A stretch of DNA of 64,000 nt from Streptomyces sp. DH37 (lineage in GTDB: Bacteria; Actinomycetota; Actinomycetes; Streptomycetales; Streptomycetaceae). The stretch is from positions 1 through 64,000 of the forward strand of contig NZ_JARVKV010000030.1 in the NCBI RefSeq assembly GCF_029813835.1, read 5' to 3'. Within the stretch, counting starts at the first letter, position 1. Each line of letters begins with the position of its first letter. The notes beneath the pieces were generated by a model that made no database searches, had not been told where the DNA came from, and saw only the letters and a list, made by a program, of their open reading frames with translations. Of this stretch, positions 55,731-64,000 are shown piece by piece. A program made the position numbers and the translations under genes.

Positions 55731-57555
55731 GAAGGACAGGCCCTGGGACCCGCTACTGCGTTCCCGCTACGCCGACCTGTACGGACCGACCTCCGGCGAC
55801 CGGGTCCGGCTCGCCGACACCAACCTCGTCCTGCGTATCGACGCCGACTGGTGCGGCGGCCCGGGGCTCAGCGGCGATGAGATGGTCTTCGGCGGCGGCA
55901 AGGTGATCCGCGAGTCCATGGGCCAGTCGCACATCCCTCGCGACGACCCCCGCGAGCCGGTGGACACCGTGATCACCGGGGCTCTGATCCTGGACCACTG
56001 GGGCGTGGTCAAGGCCGACGTCGGACTGCGCGACGGCCGCATCCGGGCCATCGGCAAGGCGTACAACCCGGAGACCATGACGCCGCCGGCCAACCGCGAC
56101 CCGCGTGCGTCGGCCTTCGTCGTGGGGCCTGAGACGGAGGTGATCTCCGGCCAGGGCCGCATTCTGACCGCGGGCGGTGTGGACACCCATGTGCACTTCC
56201 TGTGTCCGGAGCAGATCCACGAGGCGGTTGCGTCGGGGGTGACGACGCTGATCGGCGGCGGCACCGGGCCCGCCGAGGGCAGTACGGCCACTACTGTGAC
56301 GCCCGGCAAGTGGCACATCCAGCGGATGTTCGAGGCGCTCGACGCCTTCCCGGTCAACATCGGCCTGCTCGCCAAGGGCAGCACCGTCTCCGAGAAGGCG
56401 CTGCACGACCAGGTCGCGGCCGGCGCCCTCGGCTTCAAGATCCACGAGGACTGGGGTGCGACCCCGGCCGTGATCGACGCGGCCCTGAACGTGTGCGAGG
56501 AGACCGGGGTCCAGGTCGCCCTGCACGCCGACTCCCTGAACGAGTCCGGCTTCGTGCACCACACCTTCGCCGCGACCAAGAAGAACCGCCGGAGCAAGGA
56601 CACCGCCGACTACCGCAGTCTGCATATCTTCCATATCGAGGGCGCCGGCGGCGGTCACGCTCCCGACATGATCAGCCTGGCGAGCAAGCCGAACGTGCTG
56701 CCCGCGTCGACCAACCCCACCCGGCCCTTCACGGTCAACACGGTGAAGGAGCACGTCGACATGATGATCGTGTGCCATCACCTCAACCCGGAGGTCGAGG
56801 CGGACATGAAGTTCGCCGACTCCCGGATCCGGCCGTCCACCATGGCCGCCGAGGACCTGCTGCACGACATGGGGGCCATCTCGATGATGTCCTCCGACGC
56901 CCAGGCCATGGGCCGCATCGGTGAAATGATCATGCGGACCTGGCAGACCGCGCACGTCATGAAGTCACGCTACGGCCACCTGCGCGAGGACGACGCCGAC
57001 GCGGACAACTTCCGCGCCCGGCGCTACATCGCCAAGTACACCATCAACCCGGCCATCACCCATGGCATCGACCACGAGGTCGGGTCCGTCGAAACCGGGA
57101 AACTCGCCGACCTGGTCCTGTGGGAGCCGAAGTTCTTCGGCGTCAAGCCGCACATGGTCATCAAGGGCGGCCAGATCTCCTACGCCCAGATCGGCGACGC
57201 CAACGCCTCCATCCCCACACCGCAGCCCTACCTGCCGCGCCCTGTCTGGGGCTTCAAGGGCCGCGCCCCGGCATCGAACTCCTTCAACTTCGTCGCCGAG
57301 GCCGCCCTGGAGGGCGAGCTCTCCCGGATCGGGCTGCTCAAGCCCCTGCGTGCGATCCGCTCCACCCGGGGGGTCACCAAGGCCGACATGGTCCACAACG
57401 ACGGAGTGCCGGACATCGTCATCGACCCCGACACCTTCGACGTCACCATCGGCGGCGCCACCACCTCCGACGTCCGCACCACGGTCGGCGGGCAGGAAGT
57501 CGGACGCAACTACGCCACCGAGCTGCCCCTGGCGCAGCGCTACTTCCTGTTCTGA
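55714..57555 (+). CDS. ureC: urease subunit alpha
   Basis: UreC hydrolyses urea to ammonia and carbamate at a dinickel site. The nickel ligands are present: H159 and H161 in [10 protein letters not shown], carbamylated lysine K242 in FKIHEDWG, H271 in [11 protein letters not shown], the later His in [12 protein letters not shown], and D395 in MSSDAQAMG. The flap Cys354 lies in VCHHLNP. At 613 residues it is about 40 longer than usual, mainly through the region after [14 protein letters not shown] (residues 70-130). ATG 55714 is used because it gives the [20 protein letters not shown] opening. The gene is followed by ureF, ureG and ureD. No ureE is present. Confidence 0.96.
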   Translation: MPDRTEKDRPWDPLLRSRYADLYGPTSGDRVRLADTNLVLRIDADWCGGPGLSGDEMVFGGGKVIRESMGQSHIPRDDPREPVDTVITGALILDHWGVVKADVGLRDGRIRAIGKAYNPETMTPPANRDPRASAFVVGPETEVISGQGRILTAGGVDTHVHFLCPEQIHEAVASGVTTLIGGGTGPAEGSTATTVTPGKWHIQRMFEALDAFPVNIGLLAKGSTVSEKALHDQVAAGALGFKIHEDWGATPAVIDAALNVCEETGVQVALHADSLNESGFVHHTFAATKKNRRSKDTADYRSLHIFHIEGAGGGHAPDMISLASKPNVLPASTNPTRPFTVNTVKEHVDMMIVCHHLNPEVEADMKFADSRIRPSTMAAEDLLHDMGAISMMSSDAQAMGRIGEMIMRTWQTAHVMKSRYGHLREDDADADNFRARRYIAKYTINPAITHGIDHEVGSVETGKLADLVLWEPKFFGVKPHMVIKGGQISYAQIGDANASIPTPQPYLPRPVWGFKGRAPASNSFNFVAEAALEGELSRIGLLKPLRAIRSTRGVTKADMVHNDGVPDIVIDPDTFDVTIGGATTSDVRTTVGGQEVGRNYATELPLAQRYFLF

Positions 57556-57630
57556 CCATCCCGGCCGGGTCCGGTCGCCCCAGCGCGGCCGTCCCCGGCA
57601 CCTCCTCGAGAAAGGCGTTCCCGGCACCCC

Positions 57631-58305
57631 ATGAGCCGCACTGCCCTGCTCGTCCTGGCCGACGGCCGTTTCCCCGCAGGCGGGCACGCCCACTCCGGCG
57701 GGATGGAGGCCGCCGTCGCCTCCGGCCGGGTCCACGACACCGCGAGCCTGGAGGCGTTCTGCCGCGGGCGGCTGCACACCGCAGGACTGGTCGCGGCCGG
57801 CCTCGCCGCAGCGGCCGCCGGAGGGTACGACGCCCTCGCCTTGGACGAGGCCGCCGACACCCGCACCCCCGTACCGGCGCTGCGCTGCATCGCCCGCCGT
57901 CTTGGCCGGCAACTGATGCGCGCGGCCCGGGCCACCTGGCCCAGCACCGACCTCGACCACCTCGCCCGCCACCGGCCCCGGGGCGCCCACCAGCCGGTCG
58001 TGCTCGGCGTCACCGCCCGCGCCGCCGGACTCACCCCGCTCGACGCCGCCCAAGCCGCCGCCTACGAGAACGTGGGCGGACCGGCGACCGCCGCAGTGCG
58101 TCTGCTGAGCCTCGACCCGTTCGACGCCACCGCCGTCCTGGCGCGGCTCGCCGACGAACTCGACACCGTCGCCGACGCCGCGGCCGACGCCGCGGCGCGG
58201 ACGGCGACAGAGGGGGTCGCCGCCCTGCCTGCCGCCTCCGCTCCCCTGCTGGACATCACCGGTGAGCAGCACGCCGCCTGGTCCGTCCGGCTCTTCGCTT
58301 CCTGA
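57631..58305 (+). CDS. ureF: urease accessory protein UreF
   Basis: UreF is a helical protein that joins UreD and UreG in the urease nickel-insertion complex. The 224-residue product carries LVLADGRFPAGGHAHSGGME, the family opening, and QPVVLGVTARAAGLTPLDAA, AAYENVGGPATAAVRLLSLD later. Its position between ureC and ureG supports the call. ATG 57631 has GAAAGG about 15 bases upstream, a weak ribosome site. Confidence 0.9.
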   Translation: MSRTALLVLADGRFPAGGHAHSGGMEAAVASGRVHDTASLEAFCRGRLHTAGLVAAGLAAAAAGGYDALALDEAADTRTPVPALRCIARRLGRQLMRAARATWPSTDLDHLARHRPRGAHQPVVLGVTARAAGLTPLDAAQAAAYENVGGPATAAVRLLSLDPFDATAVLARLADELDTVADAAADAAARTATEGVAALPAASAPLLDITGEQHAAWSVRLFAS

Positions 58306-58335
58306 CCAGTCCTGACCGACGCCTGGAGCATCCTC

Positions 58336-59034
58336 GTGCATCTCGACCACCCCGTGACCATGCCGCACCGCCACACCCACAGTGCCGAACCGCTGCTCCG
58401 CGACGGCAGCCGCCGCGCCCTGCGCATCGGCTTCGGCGGGCCCGTCGGCTCGGGCAAGACCGCGACTGTGGCCGCCTTGTGCCGCACCCTGCGTGACCGG
58501 TTGTCCATCGCCGTGGTCACCAACGACATCTACACCCAGGAGGACGCCGCCTTCCTGCGCCGCCAGGCCGTCCTGCCACCGGAGCGAATCACCGCCGTGG
58601 AGACCGGGGCCTGCCCACACACCGCGATCCGCGACGACATCTCCGCCAACCTCGAAGCGGTCGAGCAGCTCGAACAGGACCTGGGCCCGCTGGACCTGGT
58701 CCTCATCGAGTCCGGGGGCGACAACCTCACCGCGACCTTCTCACGCGGACTCGTCGACACCCAGGTCTTCGTCATTGACGTGGCCAGCGGCGACGACATC
58801 CCCCGCAAGGGCGGCCCCGGCATCACCACCGCCGACCTCCTCGTGGTCAACAAGACCGACCTGGCGCCGTACGTGGGAGCCGACCTGGACACCATGAGGG
58901 CCGACACCCGCAGGCAGCGGAGGAACCTGCCGTACGCCTTCACCAGCCTCACCGCTCCCGACGGCGTCCAACCGGTCGCCGACTGGGTCACCGGCTGCCT
59001 CGCCGCCTGGCACGCCACCGGATCCGCCCGGTGA
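58336..59034 (+). CDS. ureG: urease accessory GTPase UreG
   Basis: UreG is the SIMIBI GTPase that delivers nickel to urease. P-loop [18 protein letters not shown], the nickel-binding CPH in [27 protein letters not shown] and the guanine motif [12 protein letters not shown] are all present. The N terminus is slightly His-rich ([10 protein letters not shown]), which may help metal handling in the absence of UreE. GTG 58336 starts the frame; an ATG nine codons inside is an alternative. The stop overlaps the ureD start. Confidence 0.95.
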   Translation: MHLDHPVTMPHRHTHSAEPLLRDGSRRALRIGFGGPVGSGKTATVAALCRTLRDRLSIAVVTNDIYTQEDAAFLRRQAVLPPERITAVETGACPHTAIRDDISANLEAVEQLEQDLGPLDLVLIESGGDNLTATFSRGLVDTQVFVIDVASGDDIPRKGGPGITTADLLVVNKTDLAPYVGADLDTMRADTRRQRRNLPYAFTSLTAPDGVQPVADWVTGCLAAWHATGSAR

Positions 59035-59957
59035 ACGTCACCACCGCGAAGACCTCGGCCGTGATTCCGGTGCCGCCCGACGAACTGCTGCGAGCCGACA
59101 GTGGGCCCCACGGCCGGCGCTCCACCGAATTCGCCCCGGCGCACCCGTACGGCGTCGCCGCGACCGCCCGGATCCGGGCCGCCCACAACGGCCGCACCAC
59201 GACGGTTCCGCTCCTGCACAGCGACGGCCCTTTCCACCTGCGCCGGCTACGTGCCCGCGGAGAGCAGGCGCGAGTCTGTGTACTGGGCGCGATGAGCGCG
59301 CCGCTCGGCGGAGACCGACTCGCCCTCGACATCACCGCCGGGACACGCGCCCGGCTGGAGGTGACCAGCGCAGCCGCTACCATCGCCCTACGCGGCCCCA
59401 CCACCGTCCCGGCCACGTACGACGTGAGGGTCAGGGTGGGCGATCGAGCGACCCTGCACTGGCTGCCCGAGCCCCTGATCAGTACCCGGGGCAGCACCCT
59501 GCACCAGACGTTCACCGTCGACCTCGCTGCCACCTCCCGCCTGCTCATGCGAGAAGAGCAGCTCCTGGGCCGCTCAGGCGAATCACCGGGCCACCTCACC
59601 ACCCGCCTGGGCGTACGCCGCGGCGGACGAGCGCTCCTCGATCAGCACACCGCCTACGGCGACCCTGCACCGGCATGGGACGGCCCCGCTGTCCTGGGAG
59701 CCCACCGCGCCACCGGGCAGCTTCTCCTGGTCGACCCGGAGCTGGACGCGCCCCAGGAGCCACATGTCATCGGCGACGACCCAGCCGAGGGACAGGCGGT
59801 ACTGACTCCCCTGGCCGACCCCCAGGCCCTCATCGCCACCGCTGTGGCTCGGACACCGGCCCAACTGCGCCACCTCCTGGACGTCGCCCTCGCGTGCGCT
59901 TACCAGGTGCCGAGACCAGAGGCCGAAGGCGAGCAGGAGGGCCCGTCTTCAAGGTGA
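59031..59957 (+). CDS. ureD: urease accessory protein UreD
   Basis: UreD (UreH) is the scaffold that brings UreF and UreG to apo-urease. The 308-residue product has [52 protein letters not shown] and [14 protein letters not shown], typical of the family. GTG 59031 overlaps the ureG stop by four bases. It is the last gene of the operon; IS remnants begin beyond 59960. Confidence 0.9.
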   Translation: MNVTTAKTSAVIPVPPDELLRADSGPHGRRSTEFAPAHPYGVAATARIRAAHNGRTTTVPLLHSDGPFHLRRLRARGEQARVCVLGAMSAPLGGDRLALDITAGTRARLEVTSAAATIALRGPTTVPATYDVRVRVGDRATLHWLPEPLISTRGSTLHQTFTVDLAATSRLLMREEQLLGRSGESPGHLTTRLGVRRGGRALLDQHTAYGDPAPAWDGPAVLGAHRATGQLLLVDPELDAPQEPHVIGDDPAEGQAVLTPLADPQALIATAVARTPAQLRHLLDVALACAYQVPRPEAEGEQEGPSSR

Positions 59958-59969
59958 TCTTGCCCAGAT

Positions 59970-60240
59970 CAGGAATGAGGCCGGGCAGACCGTCGCCTCG
60001 TCCGACCAGGCGGGCCGGCCACCTGGTCGGCCCGCTCAGGGATGGTGGCAACGATGCCACGCCGCCGGCACCGGCTCCGAATCGCGCGGGAGGAGCAGGC
60101 CTTGTCCGCCACAGGACTCCGTTGATCACCTGCCGGTGATCCCGCCACGGCCGCCCCGGCCGTCCGCTCCCGGCAGCAGCGGCGCTATCCGCTCCCAGGC
60201 AGCATCCGTCAGCTCACCACGACCCACCACAAGATCAATT
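59970..60240 (-). pseudogene. IS5-type transposase remnant
   Basis: The minus strand reads GRGELTDAAWERIAPLLPGA, then in another frame VINGVLWRT, and later KACSSRAIRSRCRRRGIVAT, IPERADQVAG. These are the N-terminal domain and a central block of IS5-type transposases with an internal deletion between them. It is not functional. Confidence 0.55.
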
Positions 60241-60289
60241 GACAGGAAGGTCCTGGGCCGCATCGATGAGAGTGAGCCCGTGGGGCTGC

Positions 60290-60520
60290 ATCTGCGGCTT
60301 CCCGGGGTACGGTCGTGACGTGGTCGGCCACCCGAAAGACCGGCGCGGGGGCGATGTCGGCGAGGTCGAGACCGCGCAGCGCGGTGGGACGGGATATGCC
60401 CATCTCCGCGGCAACGTGCGCGACCGGACGGCCGGACAGGACGCGTTCGACCAGGATCCGCCTGCCGTGAACGGTCAGCCGGGCTTCTGCGGTGGGACAC
60501 GAAGACCTCCGTGTGCGGTG
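60290..60520 (-). pseudogene. IS481-type transposase N-terminal remnant
   Basis: ARLTVHGRRILVERVLSGRP and VAHVAAEMGISRPTA match the HTH opening of IS481 transposases. The catalytic domain is missing; sequence after SRPTA is unrelated. It lies against the IS5-type remnant. Confidence 0.65.
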
Positions 60521-60577
60521 AAGCCTGGACACCTCCACCACACCGGAGGTCTTCGCCATGATCGAGACCAGTCGGCG

Positions 60578-60929
60578 TTAACAACGCTCGCGATCAGTAC
60601 ACGAGGTCACGGCACCGTCTGTGGTCGAGGCGCCGGCCACGTCGAGAAGCTTGCCCGACTGCCGGGTCTTGAGGCGGTAGAAGCCGTCGCCGGGGTCCAC
60701 GAACCGCCACTGCTGGTTGCTTCGTCGTTGCGCGTCCGCTGGCTGACCCGCGTCGTCGGCGGTGGAGGCGCCAGAGACGTCCAGCGCCTTGCCGCTGCTG
60801 CGATCTGCGATTGACCGGGGCTTACCGGGTATTGGCGTCCACCGTCGCCGCCTCGGCGGGTGCCGGATTCACTCCGGCGAGCAAGCCGATCACGAGGGTC
60901 GCCGCCATCACGGCGGCGACCCGTGACCA
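60578..60929 (-). pseudogene. secreted RICIN-domain (CBM13-like) protein remnant
   Basis: A signal-peptide-like [28 protein letters not shown] is followed by a stop; the neighbouring frame then runs IADRSSGKALDVSGASTADD and NQQWRFVDPGDGFYRLKTRQ, SGKLLDVAGASTTDGA to a TAA at 60578. The QxW motif and the whole order resemble residues 30-110 of the GH62 protein at 63167 ([36 protein letters not shown]). It is a decayed, truncated paralogue. Confidence 0.65.
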
Positions 60930-61011
60930 TCAGCGACGACCTCGTGGAGGGGCGGGGGAAGCCGCACCGTAGGCCGTCACCGATTCACCCTTTCGTCGGT
61001 GGCAGGCCTCG

Positions 61012-62619
<1,608 letters not shown>

Positions 62620-62644
62620 TCACGCGGCGTCGCACACCTTCCCG

Positions 62645-62663
62645 CCTGCACGAGGCGTGCAGG
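62645..62663. promoter_or_regulatory. 8-bp inverted repeat in the xlnA upstream region
   Basis: CCTGCACG (62645-62652), AGG, CGTGCAGG (62656-62663) is a perfect palindrome about 200 bases upstream of xlnA. It could be an operator or the stem of a transcript hairpin. Confidence 0.35.
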
Positions 62664-62863
62664 ATGCGTCGGCGTGAGCCTCACCGGAACGAAAAACGGG
62701 GTGGCGCAGGTGCTTCGGTGTGCGGATCCGTCGTACTGCTGTGCGCGGCTCTGCCGTACAGCGCAGTCCGCACAGGGCCATGCTGTTCGAAATACCGAAC
62801 CATAGTCGATCGTCCAGACAAGATGGTGAGGAATTGACAGCACCTCGTCAACCCTCGCGGCGT

Positions 62864-62894
62864 GAAAATTTTCGCCCCACGTGCGAAACTTTCA
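62864..62894. promoter_or_regulatory. two GAAA-N-TTTC boxes, xylanase-repressor type
   Basis: GAAAATTTTC (62864-62873) and CGAAACTTTCA (62884-62894) fit the AT-rich palindromic GAAANTTTC boxes known upstream of Streptomyces xylanase and cellulase genes, where a LacI- or ROK-type repressor binds. They lie in the xlnA/GH62 divergent region. Confidence 0.6.
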
Positions 62895-63076
62895 AACCCT
62901 CGCGAGCCGGGCGGATCCCTGGACCGGCGAGCCGCATCGTGAACCTGCGGATGCCCAGTCGGCGTGGCGGCTTGTCGCGTCCGAGGGAAGGAAGTGTTTA
63001 CGGACAGCTCGGCGACAGGTCTTGACCGGAAGGCCTCACCTTCCTAGCTTGTGGCGTCACAGAACCGGAACACCTT

Positions 63077-63087
63077 CGAAACTTTCG
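63077..63087. promoter_or_regulatory. CGAAACTTTCG box upstream of the GH62 gene
   Basis: The box CGAAACTTTCG is flanked by TT and AA, giving TTCGAAACTTTCGAA (63075-63089). It lies 78 bases before the GH62 start and is the strongest of three such boxes, matching the published Streptomyces xylanase operator motif as I recall it. Confidence 0.65.
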
Positions 63088-63166
63088 AACCTGCCCTTGC
63101 CCCCGGCACGGCCGTTCCACGGTTCATCGGCGTCATCTCACCCCCCGCCCCCAAGGAGGCCTTCTG

Positions 63167-64000
63167 ATGCGGCTTCGCCACCCGTCTCCAGTCCACCCAA
63201 GGCGCTTACTCGGCGTCCTTGTTTCCTTACTGCTGGCGGCCGTCTTCCTCGGTGCCCAGCCCGCCGAAGCCGCGACCGTAGACCCCAACGCCTCGTATGT
63301 GCTGGTCAACCGCAACAGTGGCAAAGCGCTGGATGTCTACAACATGGCGACCGACGACGGCGCCCGCATCACCCAGTGGACCAGGAACAACCAGAACCAG
63401 CAGCAGTGGCAGTTCGTCGATTCCGGGGACGGCTACTACCGCATCAAGTCCCGCCACTCGGGCAAGGTACTGGACGTCTACAACTGGTCCACCGCGAACG
63501 GCGGCTCGATCGTCCAGTGGGCCGACCTGAACGGCACCAACCAGCAGTGGCGGCTGGCCGACAGTTCGGACGGCTACGTGAGGCTCATCTCGCGCCACAG
63601 CAACAAGGCCCTCGAAGTGCAAGGTGCCTCCACCGCCGACAACGCGAACATCGTCCAGTACGACGACTGGGGCGGCACCAACCAGCAGTGGCGGCTCGTC
63701 ATGGTCGGCACCGAAACCCCCGGCTCGTGTGATCTTCCGTCGACCTACCGCTGGACATCGACGGGCGCACTGGCGCAGCCCAAGCAGGGGTGGGTCTCGC
63801 TCAAGGACTTCACCGTCGCCCCCTACAACGGCAGACAACTCGTCTACGCGACCACGCACGACACGGGGACGAGGTGGGGTTCGATGAACTTCGGCCTGTT
63901 CACCAACTGGTCGGAGATGGCCTCGGCCAGCCAGAACACGATGTCCAATTCCACCGTCGCACCCACGCTCTTCTACTTCGCTCCGAAGAACGTCTGGGTG
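63167..64000 (+). CDS. GH62 alpha-L-arabinofuranosidase with N-terminal RICIN domain, 3' end outside window
   Basis: ATG 63167 follows AAGGAGG. Residues 1-35 are a signal peptide ([22 protein letters not shown]). Residues about 36-170 are a RICIN/CBM13-type domain with three QQW motifs (QQWQF, QQWRL, QQWRL). From residue about 188, [58 protein letters not shown] and [14 protein letters not shown] match GH62, which removes arabinose side chains from arabinoxylan. The catalytic Asp (in KDFT) is present; the rest lies beyond 64000. With XlnA it forms an arabinoxylan-degrading pair under common operator boxes. Confidence 0.9.
   Translation, partial: MRLRHPSPVHPRRLLGVLVSLLLAAVFLGAQPAEAATVDPNASYVLVNRNSGKALDVYNMATDDGARITQWTRNNQNQQQWQFVDSGDGYYRIKSRHSGKVLDVYNWSTANGGSIVQWADLNGTNQQWRLADSSDGYVRLISRHSNKALEVQGASTADNANIVQYDDWGGTNQQWRLVMVGTETPGSCDLPSTYRWTSTGALAQPKQGWVSLKDFTVAPYNGRQLVYATTHDTGTRWGSMNFGLFTNWSEMASASQNTMSNSTVAPTLFYFAPKNVWV

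Overview
High-GC actinobacterial DNA, almost certainly Streptomyces. The evidence is third-position G/C throughout, GTG starts with purine-rich ribosome sites, a GH10 xylanase that matches the 477-residue S. lividans XlnA layout (catalytic residues included), a fused urease gamma/beta subunit, CU044_5270/ECF-sigma pairs, an intact gene with a TTA codon, and actinobacterial insertion sequences. The mix of intact operons with many truncated or frameshifted genes and IS pieces resembles an accessory region such as a chromosome arm.

Layout. 0-3.1 kb: a large beta-propeller/amidohydrolase fusion. 3.1-6.0 kb: a scar of IS3, IS630, RHS and replication-relaxation-like fragments. 6.0-12.9 kb: a compact operon of GntR regulator, 8-Cys ferredoxin, SsuABC/TauABC-type ABC transporter, and an AprA/FrdA-like flavoprotein with a C-terminal HEAT domain. 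13.0-15.9 kb: a 24-residue leader peptide with one Cys, then metY and metX. These two blocks together look like an organosulfur acquisition and assimilation island. 15.9-18.7 kb: a methyltransferase and a divergent HTH/TPR regulator with a small partner gene around a palindromic operator. 18.8-21.6 kb: IS3 and helicase fragments flanking an intact PLP histidine-decarboxylase-like gene. 22.3-24.9 kb: AraC regulator with divergent NmrA-like and flavodoxin-fold oxidoreductases. 25-28.4 kb: remnants and two exported proteins. 28.6-30.4 kb: overlapping Tat-exported DJ-1/PfpI protein and GlxA-type regulator. 31.0-31.9 kb: an intact IS5-family element with perfect 18-bp ends just upstream of a secreted-protein gene. 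32.6-34.1 kb: ECF sigma and CU044_5270 pair. 34.4-41.8 kb: IS pieces, TetR and divergent gene, a degenerate Fic toxin-antitoxin-like pair and decayed genes. 41.9-43.4 kb: MerR regulator and quinone-oxidoreductase-like enzyme. 43.5-44.5 kb: decayed gene with heptanucleotide repeats. 45-47.8 kb: CPBP protease with a NarL-type two-component system. 47.9-49.4 kb: three truncated genes, one with a hexanucleotide repeat. 49.6-53.8 kb: minus-strand operon of MfnB-like furan synthase, aldehyde dehydrogenase and alcohol dehydrogenase, followed by an O-methyltransferase-like gene. 54-60 kb: ankyrin remnants and the urease operon ureAB-C-F-G-D. 60-64 kb: IS5/IS481 and RICIN remnants, xlnA, and a divergent GH62 arabinofuranosidase running off the window, with CGAAACTTTCG-type boxes between them.

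How the genes fit together. The 6-16 kb block suggests import of a sulfonate-like or other small organic compound, redox attack by the ferredoxin/flavoprotein pair, and capture of the released sulfide or thiol by MetY on O-acetylhomoserine made by MetX; the substrate is not known. The 50-54 kb block suggests synthesis and oxidation of a furan phosphate. The 61-64 kb block degrades arabinoxylan. No tRNA, rRNA or CRISPR array was seen.
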